Source: Coffea arabica (Eukaryota > Streptophyta > Magnoliopsida > Gentianales > Rubiaceae). Taken from it: a stretch of DNA of 64,000 nt. A model generated the notes under the pieces. It searched no databases and was not told where the DNA came from. It saw only the letters and a program-made list of their open reading frames with translations. Both the position numbers and the translations under genes were made by a program. Numbering within the stretch: position 1 is the stretch's first letter; every line of letters starts with the position of its first letter. Positions 23,305-35,124 of the stretch are shown one piece after another. The DNA lies in NCBI RefSeq assembly GCF_036785885.1, contig NC_092310.1:5146001-5210000 (forward strand), written 5' to 3'.

Positions 23305-24524
23305 CTTCCTAAGTGGGTCCAAGCATTTTTGACTTAACCATTCGTTTCCTTTTTCTACCCTTTCTATGCATGGCATGTGGATATTAGGATTGCATTTTTC
23401 ATTTTTTTAGGACTTTTTGTCTTATATACGTAATCAAACCAATCCCTCGACTCACGAATGTATGTTTGAATGAATGTTTATTTGTTATCTCGCGCTTGCA
23501 TTGCATTTTGGGAGGTATGGGTCACCCTAGAGCCTCGCGTTGGTTCTTGACCCTTCCCCTCCAAACGAGCACTAGCATACGAGCATACGCTTTACTTCTT
23601 TTTATCCCTTTTATTTTTCTTTAGTGGCTTGTCACGCCACTCCACCCTATTAGGATTAGGTGACTCACTTGGACATGTGATCACGACACGATGTGTGTGT
23701 AGCATGTTCCAATGGGTCACTCAATCTTCCGCTTAAAGCTATTGGTTGATAGCCTTTAGCTTTTGGTCGAAGATTGAGATTTTGATAGATTCACTCAAAC
23801 ACGTAGCCGTGACACGATGTGTGCGTAGCGGTGTTTGGGGAATCGCTCGAGCCACCGACGAAGAACCTTGGGATTGATGACCTTTGGTTTCTAAGTCTGA
23901 AGGCTCGGGGGCCTATGACCTATCGAGTCTAGATGCATTAGTAAGCCAAGCCTCATGCATCCATATTAGAATTGCCTAGGGTAGAGTCAGCCTTATCCTG
24001 AACTAGGGACACTATTCACGAGGGGAGGGGTCCCAACCCTCTTTCCTTATTTATCTTTATTGCCTTATCTATTTGTCCAAATGTGTTATGTGATTATGTG
24101 TTGAACTCACGTTTCCTTGTCTCTTGTCTTTTGCATTCACAAACATTAGGAAATAAGAGGTCTGGCATGACTTTCTTTTAGAACCTACCCTTGTAGATAG
24201 GTTATTGCACGTTTAAAGATTTTGGTATATTGCATTCGTAGATTAATGATTGCAAACCATTCTAGGCCTACCCTGGCAAATAAAGGGTTTCTTAGGTCAC
24301 GTTTCATTTCAAATTGCATATTTTATTGTTTTAATAAAATAGCATCATGCATAAACCCTAGAAAGGGAACGCCACGTAGGGAATCCCGTTTAGGAATAAA
24401 ACCAACCCTTTTGTGTCCCATGGGTATTTAACCCTTCAAGGGACTGCACGTTTAAATTATCGCATAACTGGAGGAATGAGACTCGTAGGTAAGGTAATTG
24501 ACAAACTACCTTCTTCATTATCAG
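23305..24524 (+). other. Ogre untranslated leader
   Basis: No long reading frame is present. Two related blocks near 23660-23715 and 23780-23850 share GTGACACGATGTGTG-like cores flanked by ACTCACTTGG/ACTCAAACAC sequences, suggesting an internal duplication or structured RNA. ORF1 follows directly after TTCTTCATTATCAG, which would also serve as a splice acceptor. Confidence 0.6.
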
Positions 24525-26027
24525 ATGGCTTGCCCTCGCCGCATCTACCAGTTGTTAATACCATCAACTGAGGTTCAACAATGGCCTACCTTCATGTTAC
24601 CTAGTGAACTGAATCAAGTAGCCCAATTTTTAGGACCAATTGGAGACTTTAAGCAGATCAAATCCAACAATTATTTGGTAGAGGCTTTAGTTCATCTTTG
24701 GGACCCTGAGTGTACTGCTTTTAGAATAGGCAATAGGCAAATGACTATAACACTCGAAGAAGTAGCTGGCCTCCTTGGTTTACCCACACGAGGAACTGCC
24801 TTGGTGTTTCCATTTGCTTCCGACAAGGCCGAATTTTGTCAAATTTTAGGATTGAAAGAGTCCGTGCTACGAGGGTCAGATCAGGGCGTCGCCGTGAGTA
24901 TCCTGTTTGAACGATTTGCGCCACGCGATGGATTCGACAGGCATATGACAGATTTTGTGTTCACCTCCAAAGCCGTATGGGAGCGCAAAAGGCTACTAGT
25001 ATATGGGGTAGTTATGGCTGGGACCTATCTCTTTCCGCGAAAAGATCAAAAGATAGCCTTCAAATCAGCAAAAATTGTGAATGACCTTTTCTTAGGAATT
25101 CAGGGTAAGCAATGTTCTATAGTCCCGACCATTCTCGCAGATATTTTCTTAGCTTGTACTGGTTGTCGAAAGGGAGAAAAGTTTTTCCATGGGGCGAACT
25201 TGGTTTTATACATATGGGCTACGGAACATTTTAAGAGACAAGCATCAGTTGCCGATAGTTTGCCGGTGGTTGGATATAATTGGGTAGTCACACATCCCAA
25301 AAGAGTTAACGAGGGAGATCTACCAAAAAACGCATCCGAATGTGTGGATTACTTGGAAACATTGCAAGATTTCAACATTAGGTGGGTATTAGATTGGACA
25401 GACTGCTTTGAGCCGATACTTCGCACTAAGGAATCTGAACGTGTTCTTTTGCTGGGTACTCAAGGAATCATCTCATATACCCCGAAGAGATTTCTCAGAC
25501 AACTAGGTCGCATTCAGGGGCCGCCACCGATTTCCGAGTTTAGTGAAGTCACCATTTTCTTTGATCAGGGGGTATGCCCAAAAGAGATCCCTATGAAGAG
25601 CCAAATCACTGAATCTTGGAGAACAATATCCGACGATAGAAGCATTCATTATCTTCCGGAGCTCAAACAGAAGGGGGTAATGACCGCACCATACGAGGAT
25701 TGGTTGAAAGATTCCACCACGCAAGGGTTGCAACATGAGCCGTATGAGGAAATTGAGAAGCTGAGAGCCATCATTAAAGCCAAGGACATGGAGGTGGTAC
25801 AGTTGAAGAAATCCATCGAATCGCACAAAGAAAAGGCAGAAGAAAACAAGAGGTTATATGAGAAGGAGCGAGAAAGGCGCCAAGAGATGAAGCGGAAATG
25901 TGGGGAATTATATGATCAAGCCGAACGCGTCCAGATGCCATATGCTAGAGAAAGTAAAGACTCCGTACTAGATAGGCTTAGGAACTTTGGTGATCTTGTA
26001 CGAAATCGCCTTCGCAATATGATGTAA
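24525..26027 (+). CDS. Ogre ORF1, plant-mobile-domain-like protein with C-terminal coiled coil, 500 aa
   Basis: I chose the ATG at 24525 (MACPRRIYQLLIPSTEVQQW); the frame extends a few codons upstream without another ATG. The sequence LVEALVHLWDPECTAFRI, then MTITLEEVAGLLGLPTRG, resembles the plant mobile domain (the aminotransferase-like PMD family), found in retrotransposons and in host proteins derived from them. Residues about 405-470 are rich in Glu, Lys and Arg with heptad-like spacing (EEIEKLRAIIKAKDMEVV), a likely coiled coil. A 5' ORF before gag is diagnostic of Ogre elements, and its role is not known. The frame is unbroken. It lies 348 bp upstream of the likely gag start. Confidence 0.85.
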   Translation: MACPRRIYQLLIPSTEVQQWPTFMLPSELNQVAQFLGPIGDFKQIKSNNYLVEALVHLWDPECTAFRIGNRQMTITLEEVAGLLGLPTRGTALVFPFASDKAEFCQILGLKESVLRGSDQGVAVSILFERFAPRDGFDRHMTDFVFTSKAVWERKRLLVYGVVMAGTYLFPRKDQKIAFKSAKIVNDLFLGIQGKQCSIVPTILADIFLACTGCRKGEKFFHGANLVLYIWATEHFKRQASVADSLPVVGYNWVVTHPKRVNEGDLPKNASECVDYLETLQDFNIRWVLDWTDCFEPILRTKESERVLLLGTQGIISYTPKRFLRQLGRIQGPPPISEFSEVTIFFDQGVCPKEIPMKSQITESWRTISDDRSIHYLPELKQKGVMTAPYEDWLKDSTTQGLQHEPYEEIEKLRAIIKAKDMEVVQLKKSIESHKEKAEENKRLYEKERERRQEMKRKCGELYDQAERVQMPYARESKDSVLDRLRNFGDLVRNRLRNMM

Positions 26028-26375
26028 ACAGATGTATTTGGTTTCTGCAATGAAATGAATCCCTTTTCACAAAGTGTTTGTCAAATAACAGGTTTGATTA
26101 ATGGGTCTCATTCCGAAAGTGTTGCATCATGCTAGGCCCACCCTTGGCACAAAAGGGTTCCCCAAATAGGACATGCATCCGAATTGTTTGAATAGCTACT
26201 AACTCATGTCTTTTTCTTTTTCTTTTTCTCTTTTTTGAATAAATTGCAGAAATTCAATAACGATTGGTCTATCTAAAGAAGTCTTTTGCATTCTCAGGTA
26301 AATTTCAAAATAGCTTTCCGGAAAAGCCCCATTATTACGCGATCCCGAAGTAAGGCCCAAAGGAATCGTGTAAAC

Positions 26376-29300
26376 ATGAATATTCAACCAGAATCATCCG
26401 ACAAGACTACAGCGACTACACAGCCGGAAGTCACGAGTCCTGGAGTCCAGTTGGCCGAGTTACTTGCTAAGTTTGGGGAAATGGCCTCTGAAATGGCCGC
26501 CCAAAAGAAATTAATAGATGAGCTTGTCAGTAGCGGGGTACAGCCGGAGCTTCCGCACGTAATACAATTGCAATCTGAACCCTTTGTTATTCCTACAGTT
26601 CAAACTACTGTTCCCATGCAAGGACCACCCGAAGGGACTTTCACCTACCCCACCGTTCATCTGCCATACACTTACCCTCCTAATCCTTCATTTTTTCCTA
26701 CTCCTATGCAAGGCCCACAACCTCAAGTCACTGCAAATATACCACCTGAGACACAAGCTTTTTATTACCCCACCACTGAACCTTATCTGCCAGACCATTT
26801 TATTCAAACCAAACCAGAGGTGGGAGGATCCTCTGCTCCCATTGATGTGAAGTTATTAAAGCGCCTGGACCGTTTCGATGAATTCATGAGGAAGAGTCAG
26901 GTGCTGAACAAGCAAGGAGTTTTGGATTACGATGAGTTGTGTCTCTTTCCGAATGTGCAACTGCCTGAGGGGTTCAAAACTCCTAAGTTTAACAAGTACG
27001 ATGGGACGGGTAATCCCAAGACGCACCTCCGACTATTTGCAAACAAATTGGGAAAGCCTGTGGACGATGAAAACTTGCCTCTAAGGTTGTTCCCCGAAAG
27101 TCTGGAAGGGGACACACTTGATTGGTATTCAAATCTGAAACCTGAAGACGTAAGAACCTGGATTGACTTGTCCAAGGCTTTCGTAAGGCAATATGAGTAT
27201 AATTGTGAGTTGGCACCGACTAGAACCACCTTGGAAGGAACCAAAAGAAAACCCTCCGAAGATCACAAGACTTATGCCAAGAGGTGGAGGAAAATAGCTG
27301 CCAAGGTGGAGCCTCCGATGACCGAGGAAGAAATCATCCGTACTTTCATCAAGGCCCATGATCCTCCATATTTTGAAGAAATTTTCCGTATGACTGGATG
27401 TTCATTCGCGGCAATTGTAAATAAACTTGAAGAATTTGACGACTTTGTAAGAGTTGGGAAAATTGTTAATGTGTCTGCCCTGAAGTCGCAAGTGGAAGCT
27501 TTGCAAGGGCGAGGAAGCAGTGAAAAGAAACCACAATTCAAAAAGAAAGAAGGAGATACAACCTTTGTTTGGAACCACAACCCTTCACCCCGACCCCGAT
27601 ACCAACACAACCCAACCTACCAACAACCTTACCCTTACTATTATTCAAGCCCAAACCATGTATATACTACCAACATCCACCACCCTCGACCTCGCCCAAA
27701 CTATACTAACCCACCTTCAGCCCCTTTTCAAATTTCTCAATCAAATCCGCCCCAAAACCGACCTCGACCTCCATTTAACCCAAGATTTCCTCCTCCAAAT
27801 AGACCTGCTTACAACTATTCTCAACCCACTGAACCCTACAACAGACCCCCTAGCCGTACTTTTACCAATTTAGGCAGGCCTTTAGACCAATTATATGACC
27901 AGTTAAGGGCCTCTGGAAAAATTGGTACAGTACCACCTCCTACCTACCCGTACGGCATGCCCGTTTGGTATAACCCGCAAGCTGTTTGCGCGTATCATTC
28001 AGGGGCACCTGGGCATGCAACTTTGGATTGCAAGGCGCTTAAGCATAAAGTTCAGGATATGGTTGAGTCTGGAGAAATCGTGATCAGAAAGAGGGAGCCG
28101 CAAGGGCCAAACGTAAATCAAAACCCCTTGCCAGAGCATGTTGGGGTTATTATGGACGATGCGGAGTACGAGGAACAAATCAAGAAATTGGCAATAGAAG
28201 CTGAAGTGTTTGGGGTCACGGACCAACCGTTTGTCATAGAGTTGCCATTCGAAGAAGATAACAAGCCTTTTGTCTTAGATCTCACGCCAGCGGAGAATGA
28301 AGCTTTGAAACCGGTAGTTATCGAATTCCCGAAGCAGGAACCCGTATTAAGTCTGCAACAAGTGCCGTGGAATTACGATGAGCCTAGCATACAGATCGGG
28401 GAGAATTCAACCGCAAAGAAGGAAGTGTCAGTAGTTACCAGATCGGGGAAGACTGTAAATCCATTTGAGACTACTACTCCAATTCAAGCCAATAGTTCTG
28501 AGCCACCCATTAAGCCAACAATCTCCGAGAAAGAAGCCGTGGATTTCCTTAAACGACTTCAGAGAAGTGAATACAATATAGTGGAAAAGCTAAGCAAATC
28601 ACCTGCCCAGATAACCATGTTGGACCTACTTTTCTCTTCGGACGTGCATAGGGATGCATTGATCGACGTATTAACAAGAGCTCAAATTCCGAGGGACATT
28701 TCTGTTGATAATTTTTCAAACGTGGTGGGGAACGTATTATTCAACAAGCAAATTGTTTTTTCTGACGATGAATTGCCGACGGAGGGCATCGGACATAATA
28801 GGGCGTTGTACATAACAGTGAGGTGCAATGGAAAAATGCTGCCTAAGGTGTTAATCGATAATGGATCCGCACTGAATATCTGTCCTTGGAATACCTTAGA
28901 GAAACTAGGGTTGCAAGACATCAAGCTGAGGCCTTCAGGGACTATCGTTCGAGGGTTTGATGGAGCTCAAAGGGAGCCGATAGGAGAGGCAGATTTAGTA
29001 ATCGAGATGGGGCCCGCCCAATTTCAAATAACTTGCCAAGTCATGAACTTCCCGAGCATTTATAATATTTTACTTGGAAGGCCATGGATTCACAAGTCTG
29101 GGGCCGTGCCGTCTTCGTTGCATCAATTACTCAAGTTCGTGGTAAATGACAAACTAATCACTATCTTTGCTGAAGAGGACTGCCTGGTGATCACCGATTC
29201 TGGAGTTAAAGAGGAGGGTAGTCAAAGTGTTACCATGTCCCCTCACAGCACATCCGATATAGTCTCCGTAAGTTGGATAACCACGGAGGAACAAACTCTC

Positions 29301-29728
29301 TCAAAGGCCAGTGTAATGATGGCCAGAGAAATGATTCGTGGAGGATACAAATTCGACAAGGGGTTGGGGCGTGAACTGCAAGGGATCCTGAAGCCAGTGA
29401 AGATAGTAGAAAAGAGGGATACCTTCGGTTTGGGTTTCAGACCAACCGCCAAGGATTTCAAGGAGATGAAGGAGCGTAAAAGAGCAAAAAAAGAGGGCCG
29501 GCAAAGGGTTTTCGATATTCCACCACTACGGTATACTTTTCCCCGGCCAGCTGAAATAATCACATCAGAGGGTAATTCAACTGAAGAAATCGAGGATAGT
29601 TTGTCCCAACTGTTCATTGGGGCAATATTTGAAGACGATTTCCCGAACGAGGCCAAATTTCCTGACATTCCTGAAGGGTCGATTTACAATTGGACAGCTG
29701 GATTTCTGCCTATTCGGAAGGAGTTTCG
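26376..29728 (+). CDS. Ogre gag-protease with G-patch (first coding exon of gag-pol)
   Basis: The ATG at 26376 is the first in a frame that also runs upstream. Order: an N-terminal Pro/Gln-rich region; gag core (FNKYDGTGNPKTHLRLF, DTLDWYSNL, FVRQYEYN); a Pro/Tyr/Asn-rich linker; a Cys/His cluster CAYHSGAPGHATLDC that binds RNA in related gags; the aspartic protease with IDNGSALNICP near nt 28855 and NILLGRPWIH; and a G-patch-like segment (GGYKFDKGLGRELQG) near nt 29345. DNGS replaces the usual D(S/T)G, as is common in this lineage. Without splicing the frame stops at 29732; the predicted donor is at 29729. The protein would form the particle and process it. Confidence 0.92.
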
Positions 29729-30008
29729 GTAAATTGAAAGGGGTTTATCATTCATATGAATTCATGAAAAATACCTTTGCATCTGTAAATAGCCAATGAA
29801 AACAATTTCCTTTTTGACTAACGTCTGCGCATGTAAATATTGTTAAGTTTTCATTTCCATTTGCTTTCAATCAAAGGTTTTATGAAAATGCACAAGTTTG
29901 TTCTTGTTATGTTGTGTTGTTTATTCGCTTGTTTAAATTCATATTGCTTGTTCATTTGTTTGTTGTATGCTTATTTGCTTATTATCCCACATTCGTTAAT
30001 TCTTTCAG
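29729..30008 (+). other. Predicted 280-nt intron of the Ogre gag-pol transcript
   Basis: The donor GTAAAT follows GGAGTTTCG and the acceptor is TTAATTCTTTCAG. Removal joins the protease frame to the RT frame in phase, completing an Arg codon. The interval is T-rich towards its end and includes the stop that closes the gag-protease frame. Ogre elements in legumes have a spliced intron at this position (established); splicing here is inferred. Confidence 0.85.
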
Positions 30009-33000
30009 ATGGCCAAAAATAAAATTATTTGACCCTTTGGATATCACAGTTCTGGAATACGATAATGGCAATTTCTATATCACTCACGACTTGGAGGTCT
30101 GTGAATCCGAACTCCAAAGCGAGAGTGATAATGAGGAGGTATTCGATTCTTTTGCAAAGGACCTTGAACAATATGAGGAAAAACCAAAACCGAACCTGGA
30201 AGAAACAGAAAAGGTTAACATTGGCACTGAGGATGAAGTTAAGGAGGTGCAGATAAGTATTCATTTGAATGAAAGGCAGAAAAAGGAGATGCTTGAATTC
30301 TTGACCATGTTCCAGGATGTATTTTCGTGGTCCTATGATGATATGACTGGCATTTCAACTGATGTGGTAGTGCATAGATTGCCCACAGACCCTTCTTTTC
30401 CACCCGTAAAACAAAAACCCAGAAAATTCAAACCAGATATAAGCCTCAAAATAAAAGAGCAAATTGAAAAACAACTCAAAACCAACATTATCATTGTTTC
30501 CCATTACCCAATTTGGCTTTCAAATCCATTCCCTGTTCCAAAAAAGAGTGGAGAGGTGAGAGTTTGTGTTGACTATAGAGACCTTAATAAAGCCAGTCCT
30601 AAAGATGATTTCCCTCTACCAAATATTCACATTCTCTTAGACAATACTGCCGGACATGAGATTGAAACCTTTTGCGATTGTTTCGCTGGCTACCACCAAA
30701 TTTTGATGGCAGAGGAGGATAGGGAGAAGACTGCTTTCATTACCCCTTGGGGTAACTTTTGCTACCGAGTCATGCCTTTCGGTTTAAAGAATGCTGGAGC
30801 AACATATCAGAGGACCATGACAACCCTATTTCATGATATGATCCACCGGGAGATGGAGGTCTACGTGGATGATATTATAATCAAGTCTAAAAGGGCAGAG
30901 GACCACTTGATTGATCTGAAGAAATTATTCGAGAGGTTGCGGAAGTACAATTTAAAGCTAAATCCTGCGAAATGCGCCTTTGGGGCACCAGCTGGTAAAT
31001 TGTTGGGTTTCATCGTGAGCAAGAGAGGCATAGAGATAGATCCAGTAAAAATCAAGGCGATTCGAGATATGCCAGTGCCAAAGACTCAGAAAGACGTGAA
31101 AAGCTTTTTAGGAAAGATCAACTTTATTGGAAGGTTCATTGCCCAATTAACGGCCACATGTGAGCCGTTGTTCAAATTATTAAGAAAGAATGTGCCGTTG
31201 TACTGGAATGAGGAGTGTCAACAGGCTTTCGACAAGATTAAAGATTATTTGCTGCAGCCTCCGGTCCTGGTGCCACCCAAACCGGGCCGACCGCTGATCA
31301 TGTACCTATCTGTGCTCGATGGAGCAGTTGGTTGCGTTCTAGGTCAACATGATGACTCTGGAAGGAAAGAACAAGCCATTTACTATCTAAGCAAAAAGTT
31401 CACGCAGTACGAGGCTAATTATTCATTCATTGAGAAAAGCTGCTGTGCATTGGCTTGGGCAGCCCAGAAGTTGAGACACTATCTATTGAGCCATACCACG
31501 TATCTTATTTCCCGGTCTGATCCTTTGAAGTATCTTTTGGAGAAGCCGATGTTGACTGGGCGTTTGGCGAAGTGGCAGATAATTCTCTCAGAATTCGATA
31601 TTGTGTTCACTTCACAAAAGGCGGTCAAGGGGCAAGCTATAGCTGATCATTTGGTGGAAAATCCAAGGGATGATGATTATCAACCACTCCGTACTTATTT
31701 CCCTGACGAGAGGGTCCTATTTGTAGGCGTTGCAGATGATATAAGTGAACAAAGTCCTGAATGGAGGCTTTTCTTCGATGGAGCTTCGAATTCTCTCGGA
31801 GCTGGAATTGGAGCTGTTTTGGTGTCACCCGAAGGGAAGCACTACCCTGCCGCTGCCAAATTGCAATTCGCTTGTACGAATAACATGGCTGAATATGAAG
31901 CCTGCATTTTGGGTCTCAAAATGGCTTTAGAGATGGAAATCAAGGAATTGATAGCTTTTAGTGATTCAGATTTGCTCGTGCACCAAACTTTGAAGCAATG
32001 GATAACCAAAGATTCGAAAATTCTACCCTACCATTGTAGTCTGCTCACTTTGGCCAAGCAGTTTCAAAATTTGGAGTTTAGACATCTCCCGAGAGCCCGA
32101 AACGCATTTGCTGATGCTTTGGCCACCTTGGCTTCCATGATCCAATATCCAGATGAATTGAAGATCGAACCAATCCAAATTCAACTTCAAAACAAGCCAG
32201 CCCACTGCTGGGCTGCAGACGAGTCCTCGGATACTACTCCTTGGTTTAATGATCTTAAGGAGTTTCTCAAAACTGGGTCCTACCCTCAACATGCTGGTGT
32301 AAAAGACAAGAGTTTTCTACGTAGAATGGCTTCAAAATTTTTCTTAAATGGAGAAGTGTTATACAAAAGAACCTCGGATTTGAACCTTTTAAGGTGCGTT
32401 GATGAAAACGAAGCTCAGTATATGATGAAAGAAGTGCATAGTGGCGTTTGTGGACCTCACATGAATGGCCATTTGCTAGCGAAGAAAATCATGAGAACCG
32501 GATACTTCTGGCTTACTATGGAGCATGATTGTATAGATTTTGTCCTGAGATGTATAAAATGCCAAATGCACGGTGACATTATACGCGCTCCACCCACTGA
32601 GTTGCATAGCATGACCGCCCCGTGGCCCTGTTCAATGTGGGGTATGGACGTGATTGGTACAATCGATCCTCCTGCTTCAAATGGACATCGATTTATATTG
32701 GTGGCGATTGAGTACTTTACCAAGTGGGTTGAAGCAGAGTCATTTAAACATGTGACGAAGAAAGTAGTTGCCAATTTCTTGAGAGATCACATCATCTGTC
32801 GATTTGGGGTGCCTGAAACGCTTATCACTGACAATGCCAAGAATCTGAACAATGACATGGTGGATGGACTATGCGAGCAATTCAAAATCAAACACCGCAA
32901 CTCCGCCATTTATAGGCCTCAGATGAACGGAGCTGTAGAAGCCGCAAATAAGAATTTGAAGAAGATTATCCGCAAAATGACAGAAAGGCATCGCGATTGG

Positions 33001-33489
33001 CATGAAAAGTTGCCTTATGCATTGATGGCGTACCGGACTTCTATTCGGACATCAACTGGGGCAACACCGTATTCACTCATGTATGGAATGGAAGCTGTGT
33101 TACCAGCCGAAGTTGAGATTCCTTCGTTGCGAATCCTCATGGAAGCTAAGTTGGAAGAGGCTGATTGGATAAAGCAGCGCCATGAACAATTGACGTCGAT
33201 CGATGAAAGGCGATTCAATGCTATTTGTCATGGTCAGTGTTATCAGAAACGGGTGGCCCGAGCTTACAACAAAAAGGTCCATCGGCGGGCATTTGAAGAA
33301 GGTGATAAGGTACTGAAGCGGATTTTGTCAATGCAAGATGAAGCTAAAGGCAAATTCGCTCCAAACTGGCAAGGGCCGTTCATTGTCCAAAAGGTATTAC
33401 CTGGCGGAGCCCTTATTCTAGCAGAAATGGATGGACGAGCATTCCCTCAACCCATCAACTCAGATATGTGCAAAAAGTTTTTCATTTGA
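30009..33489 (+). CDS. Ogre pol: RT, dual RNase H, integrase (second coding exon)
   Basis: The frame is open from 29914, but the real exon most likely starts at 30009. RT: VRVCVDYRDLNKASPKDDF, FITPWGNFCYRVMPFGLKNA and the catalytic YVDDIIIKS near nt 30862. First RNase H: GAVGCVLGQHDDSG to HYLLSHTTYLISRSDPL. A second, archaeal-type RNase H (FFDGASNSLGAGIG, NNMAEYEACILGL, SDSDLLVHQ, NAFADALATLAS) is the TAT-lineage mark. Integrase: HHCC-type zinc finger (HSGVCGPH with CIKC), catalytic Asp in MWGMDVIG and TDNAKNLNND, Glu in NGAVEAANKN, then a C-terminal DNA-binding part (NWQGPFIVQ). No stop or frameshift interrupts it. Confidence 0.96.
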
Positions 33490-35100
33490 TCATGCAAATT
33501 TTCTTTAAGAAATTCATGCAAATGGCGAAATGCAAGTCAGGCCATCTTCTTTTACACTAAAAACATTTTATCTCTACTTGTCCCCTTTGAGCCATCAGAG
33601 TAGACAAATTTCGTTTGATAACCCCTGAGAATTGCAAACCCCACACTGGGGCAAAATTTTAATTTTTGAAAGAGAGATGAGCAAAAGAAAAGGAAAAGAA
33701 ACCCCACACTGGGGCAAATTTAGTTTTCAAAGAAAAATGCAAAAGTGAGAAAAATGCAATGAAGAAATGCAAAGAGTGAAAGTTCGATCAAACTGGGGCA
33801 AATTTTCCCCGGTTTCGTTCAAAATCGGAAATGATTTCAAAATAGGGCAATCTCAGTTTATTTTACCCCTGGCATCGAATTTGCTTTCAAGCCTTAACCT
33901 TTCTGGAAAAACACCCCACCTGACCTCATTACAAAGCCCAAAGTCCTGGCTTCCGTCATTTGTTGCATTTCTATTAGCAAAATTTGATAATCAACTGGCA
34001 AGTGATGTCCGTAATGCCTTCGCCTAATCTACAAGGGAAGTGCATTTTACTGATGCCTGAAACCTTTAACTCATATTTCTGAGTCGATCATGGTCGAGAT
34101 GTATCTTTATTCTTTAGGTGAAAACCCGAAAGGGCGCCTTGAAAACAAAAAAAAAAAAAAGAAGAGGAAAAAAGAAGAGAAAAAAAAAAGAAAAAAAAAG
34201 AAGAGAAAAAAAGAAAAAAAAAAGAAGAAAAGAAGAAAGAAGAAAGAAAAAGCAAAAACAAAAGGGTAGGGGCAACCTTGGTGAAAACCCGAAAGGGCGC
34301 CAAGGCGGGTTTTTCACAACGGACGAGCGCGAGAAGGAACAGCTGGTGACCTGGTTCGTTTGGGGTTTTTCCTCATGTTTGTGATACTTTTGTCAGTATC
34401 GGATTCCGAAGCAAAATATCCAAAGTCTTGAATATGATATTCGTTGGCTAAACTTGTATTGTTCTTTACAAATATTCTTTTGCAAAATGTATCTTTATGA
34501 ATCTTTTGGTTGTTTTCAATTATTTGTGTATGACTGCTTATGATTGTCTACATTCTTTTGCATGCTCATCTTTGCCCGACATAGGAAATAATCTTGCATA
34601 TACATTGATTGTTATATGACAAATTTTCACGCATCATTCTTTTACCATTGAATTCAAATGAGTGATAAACCCAAAGGTTTGAGCAAAAATAGGGGATTCA
34701 ATCATCAGATACAGGGAGTAACATGCAACAAAGCTACCACCTGGATTGGGTGACGTGGTCAATCCGTATTTTATCAGTCTTAGAATTTGCAAAGTCACAA
34801 GTTCGACCAAGACGGATGCCGCAGAACAGAGGCAAAAATAGTACAAGACTCATGTTTACACGATTCTCAAGGCAAACCGGATCAAATAATGGTGGCAAGT
34901 CCATTATTATTTATTCTTTTCTTGCAGGAACACTGCGGTCACAAATGAAAGCGATCATTCTCTTTTTCAAACCTAAAGCAATGTTATTTGCAAAGTTGGA
35001 TTATAAGGACCAACACCAGCCATCGCTTCAACTACAGAGATCCAATCTCCCTCTAGGTACAAACATTTGAACTACTCTCAGGTAAAAATTCAATTCATTG
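33490..35100 (+). other. Ogre 3' untranslated region, proximal part
   Basis: Noncoding. CCCCACACTGGGGCAAA-type hairpin sequences recur near 33640, 33700 and 33788. A 22-bp sequence starting GGTGAAAACCCG occurs at 34117-34138 and again at 34280-34301, bracketing a purine tract of nearly pure A and G (34146-34262). The open frames in the purine tract are a composition artefact. Confidence 0.8.
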
Positions 35101-35124
35101 TCTCAAACTTCCCCAGTGAATCCC

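Noticed and set aside
34088..34384. Lys/Arg-rich or Phe/Ser-rich frames across the purine tract
   Set aside because: Pure composition effect of an A/G run; no conserved sequence.
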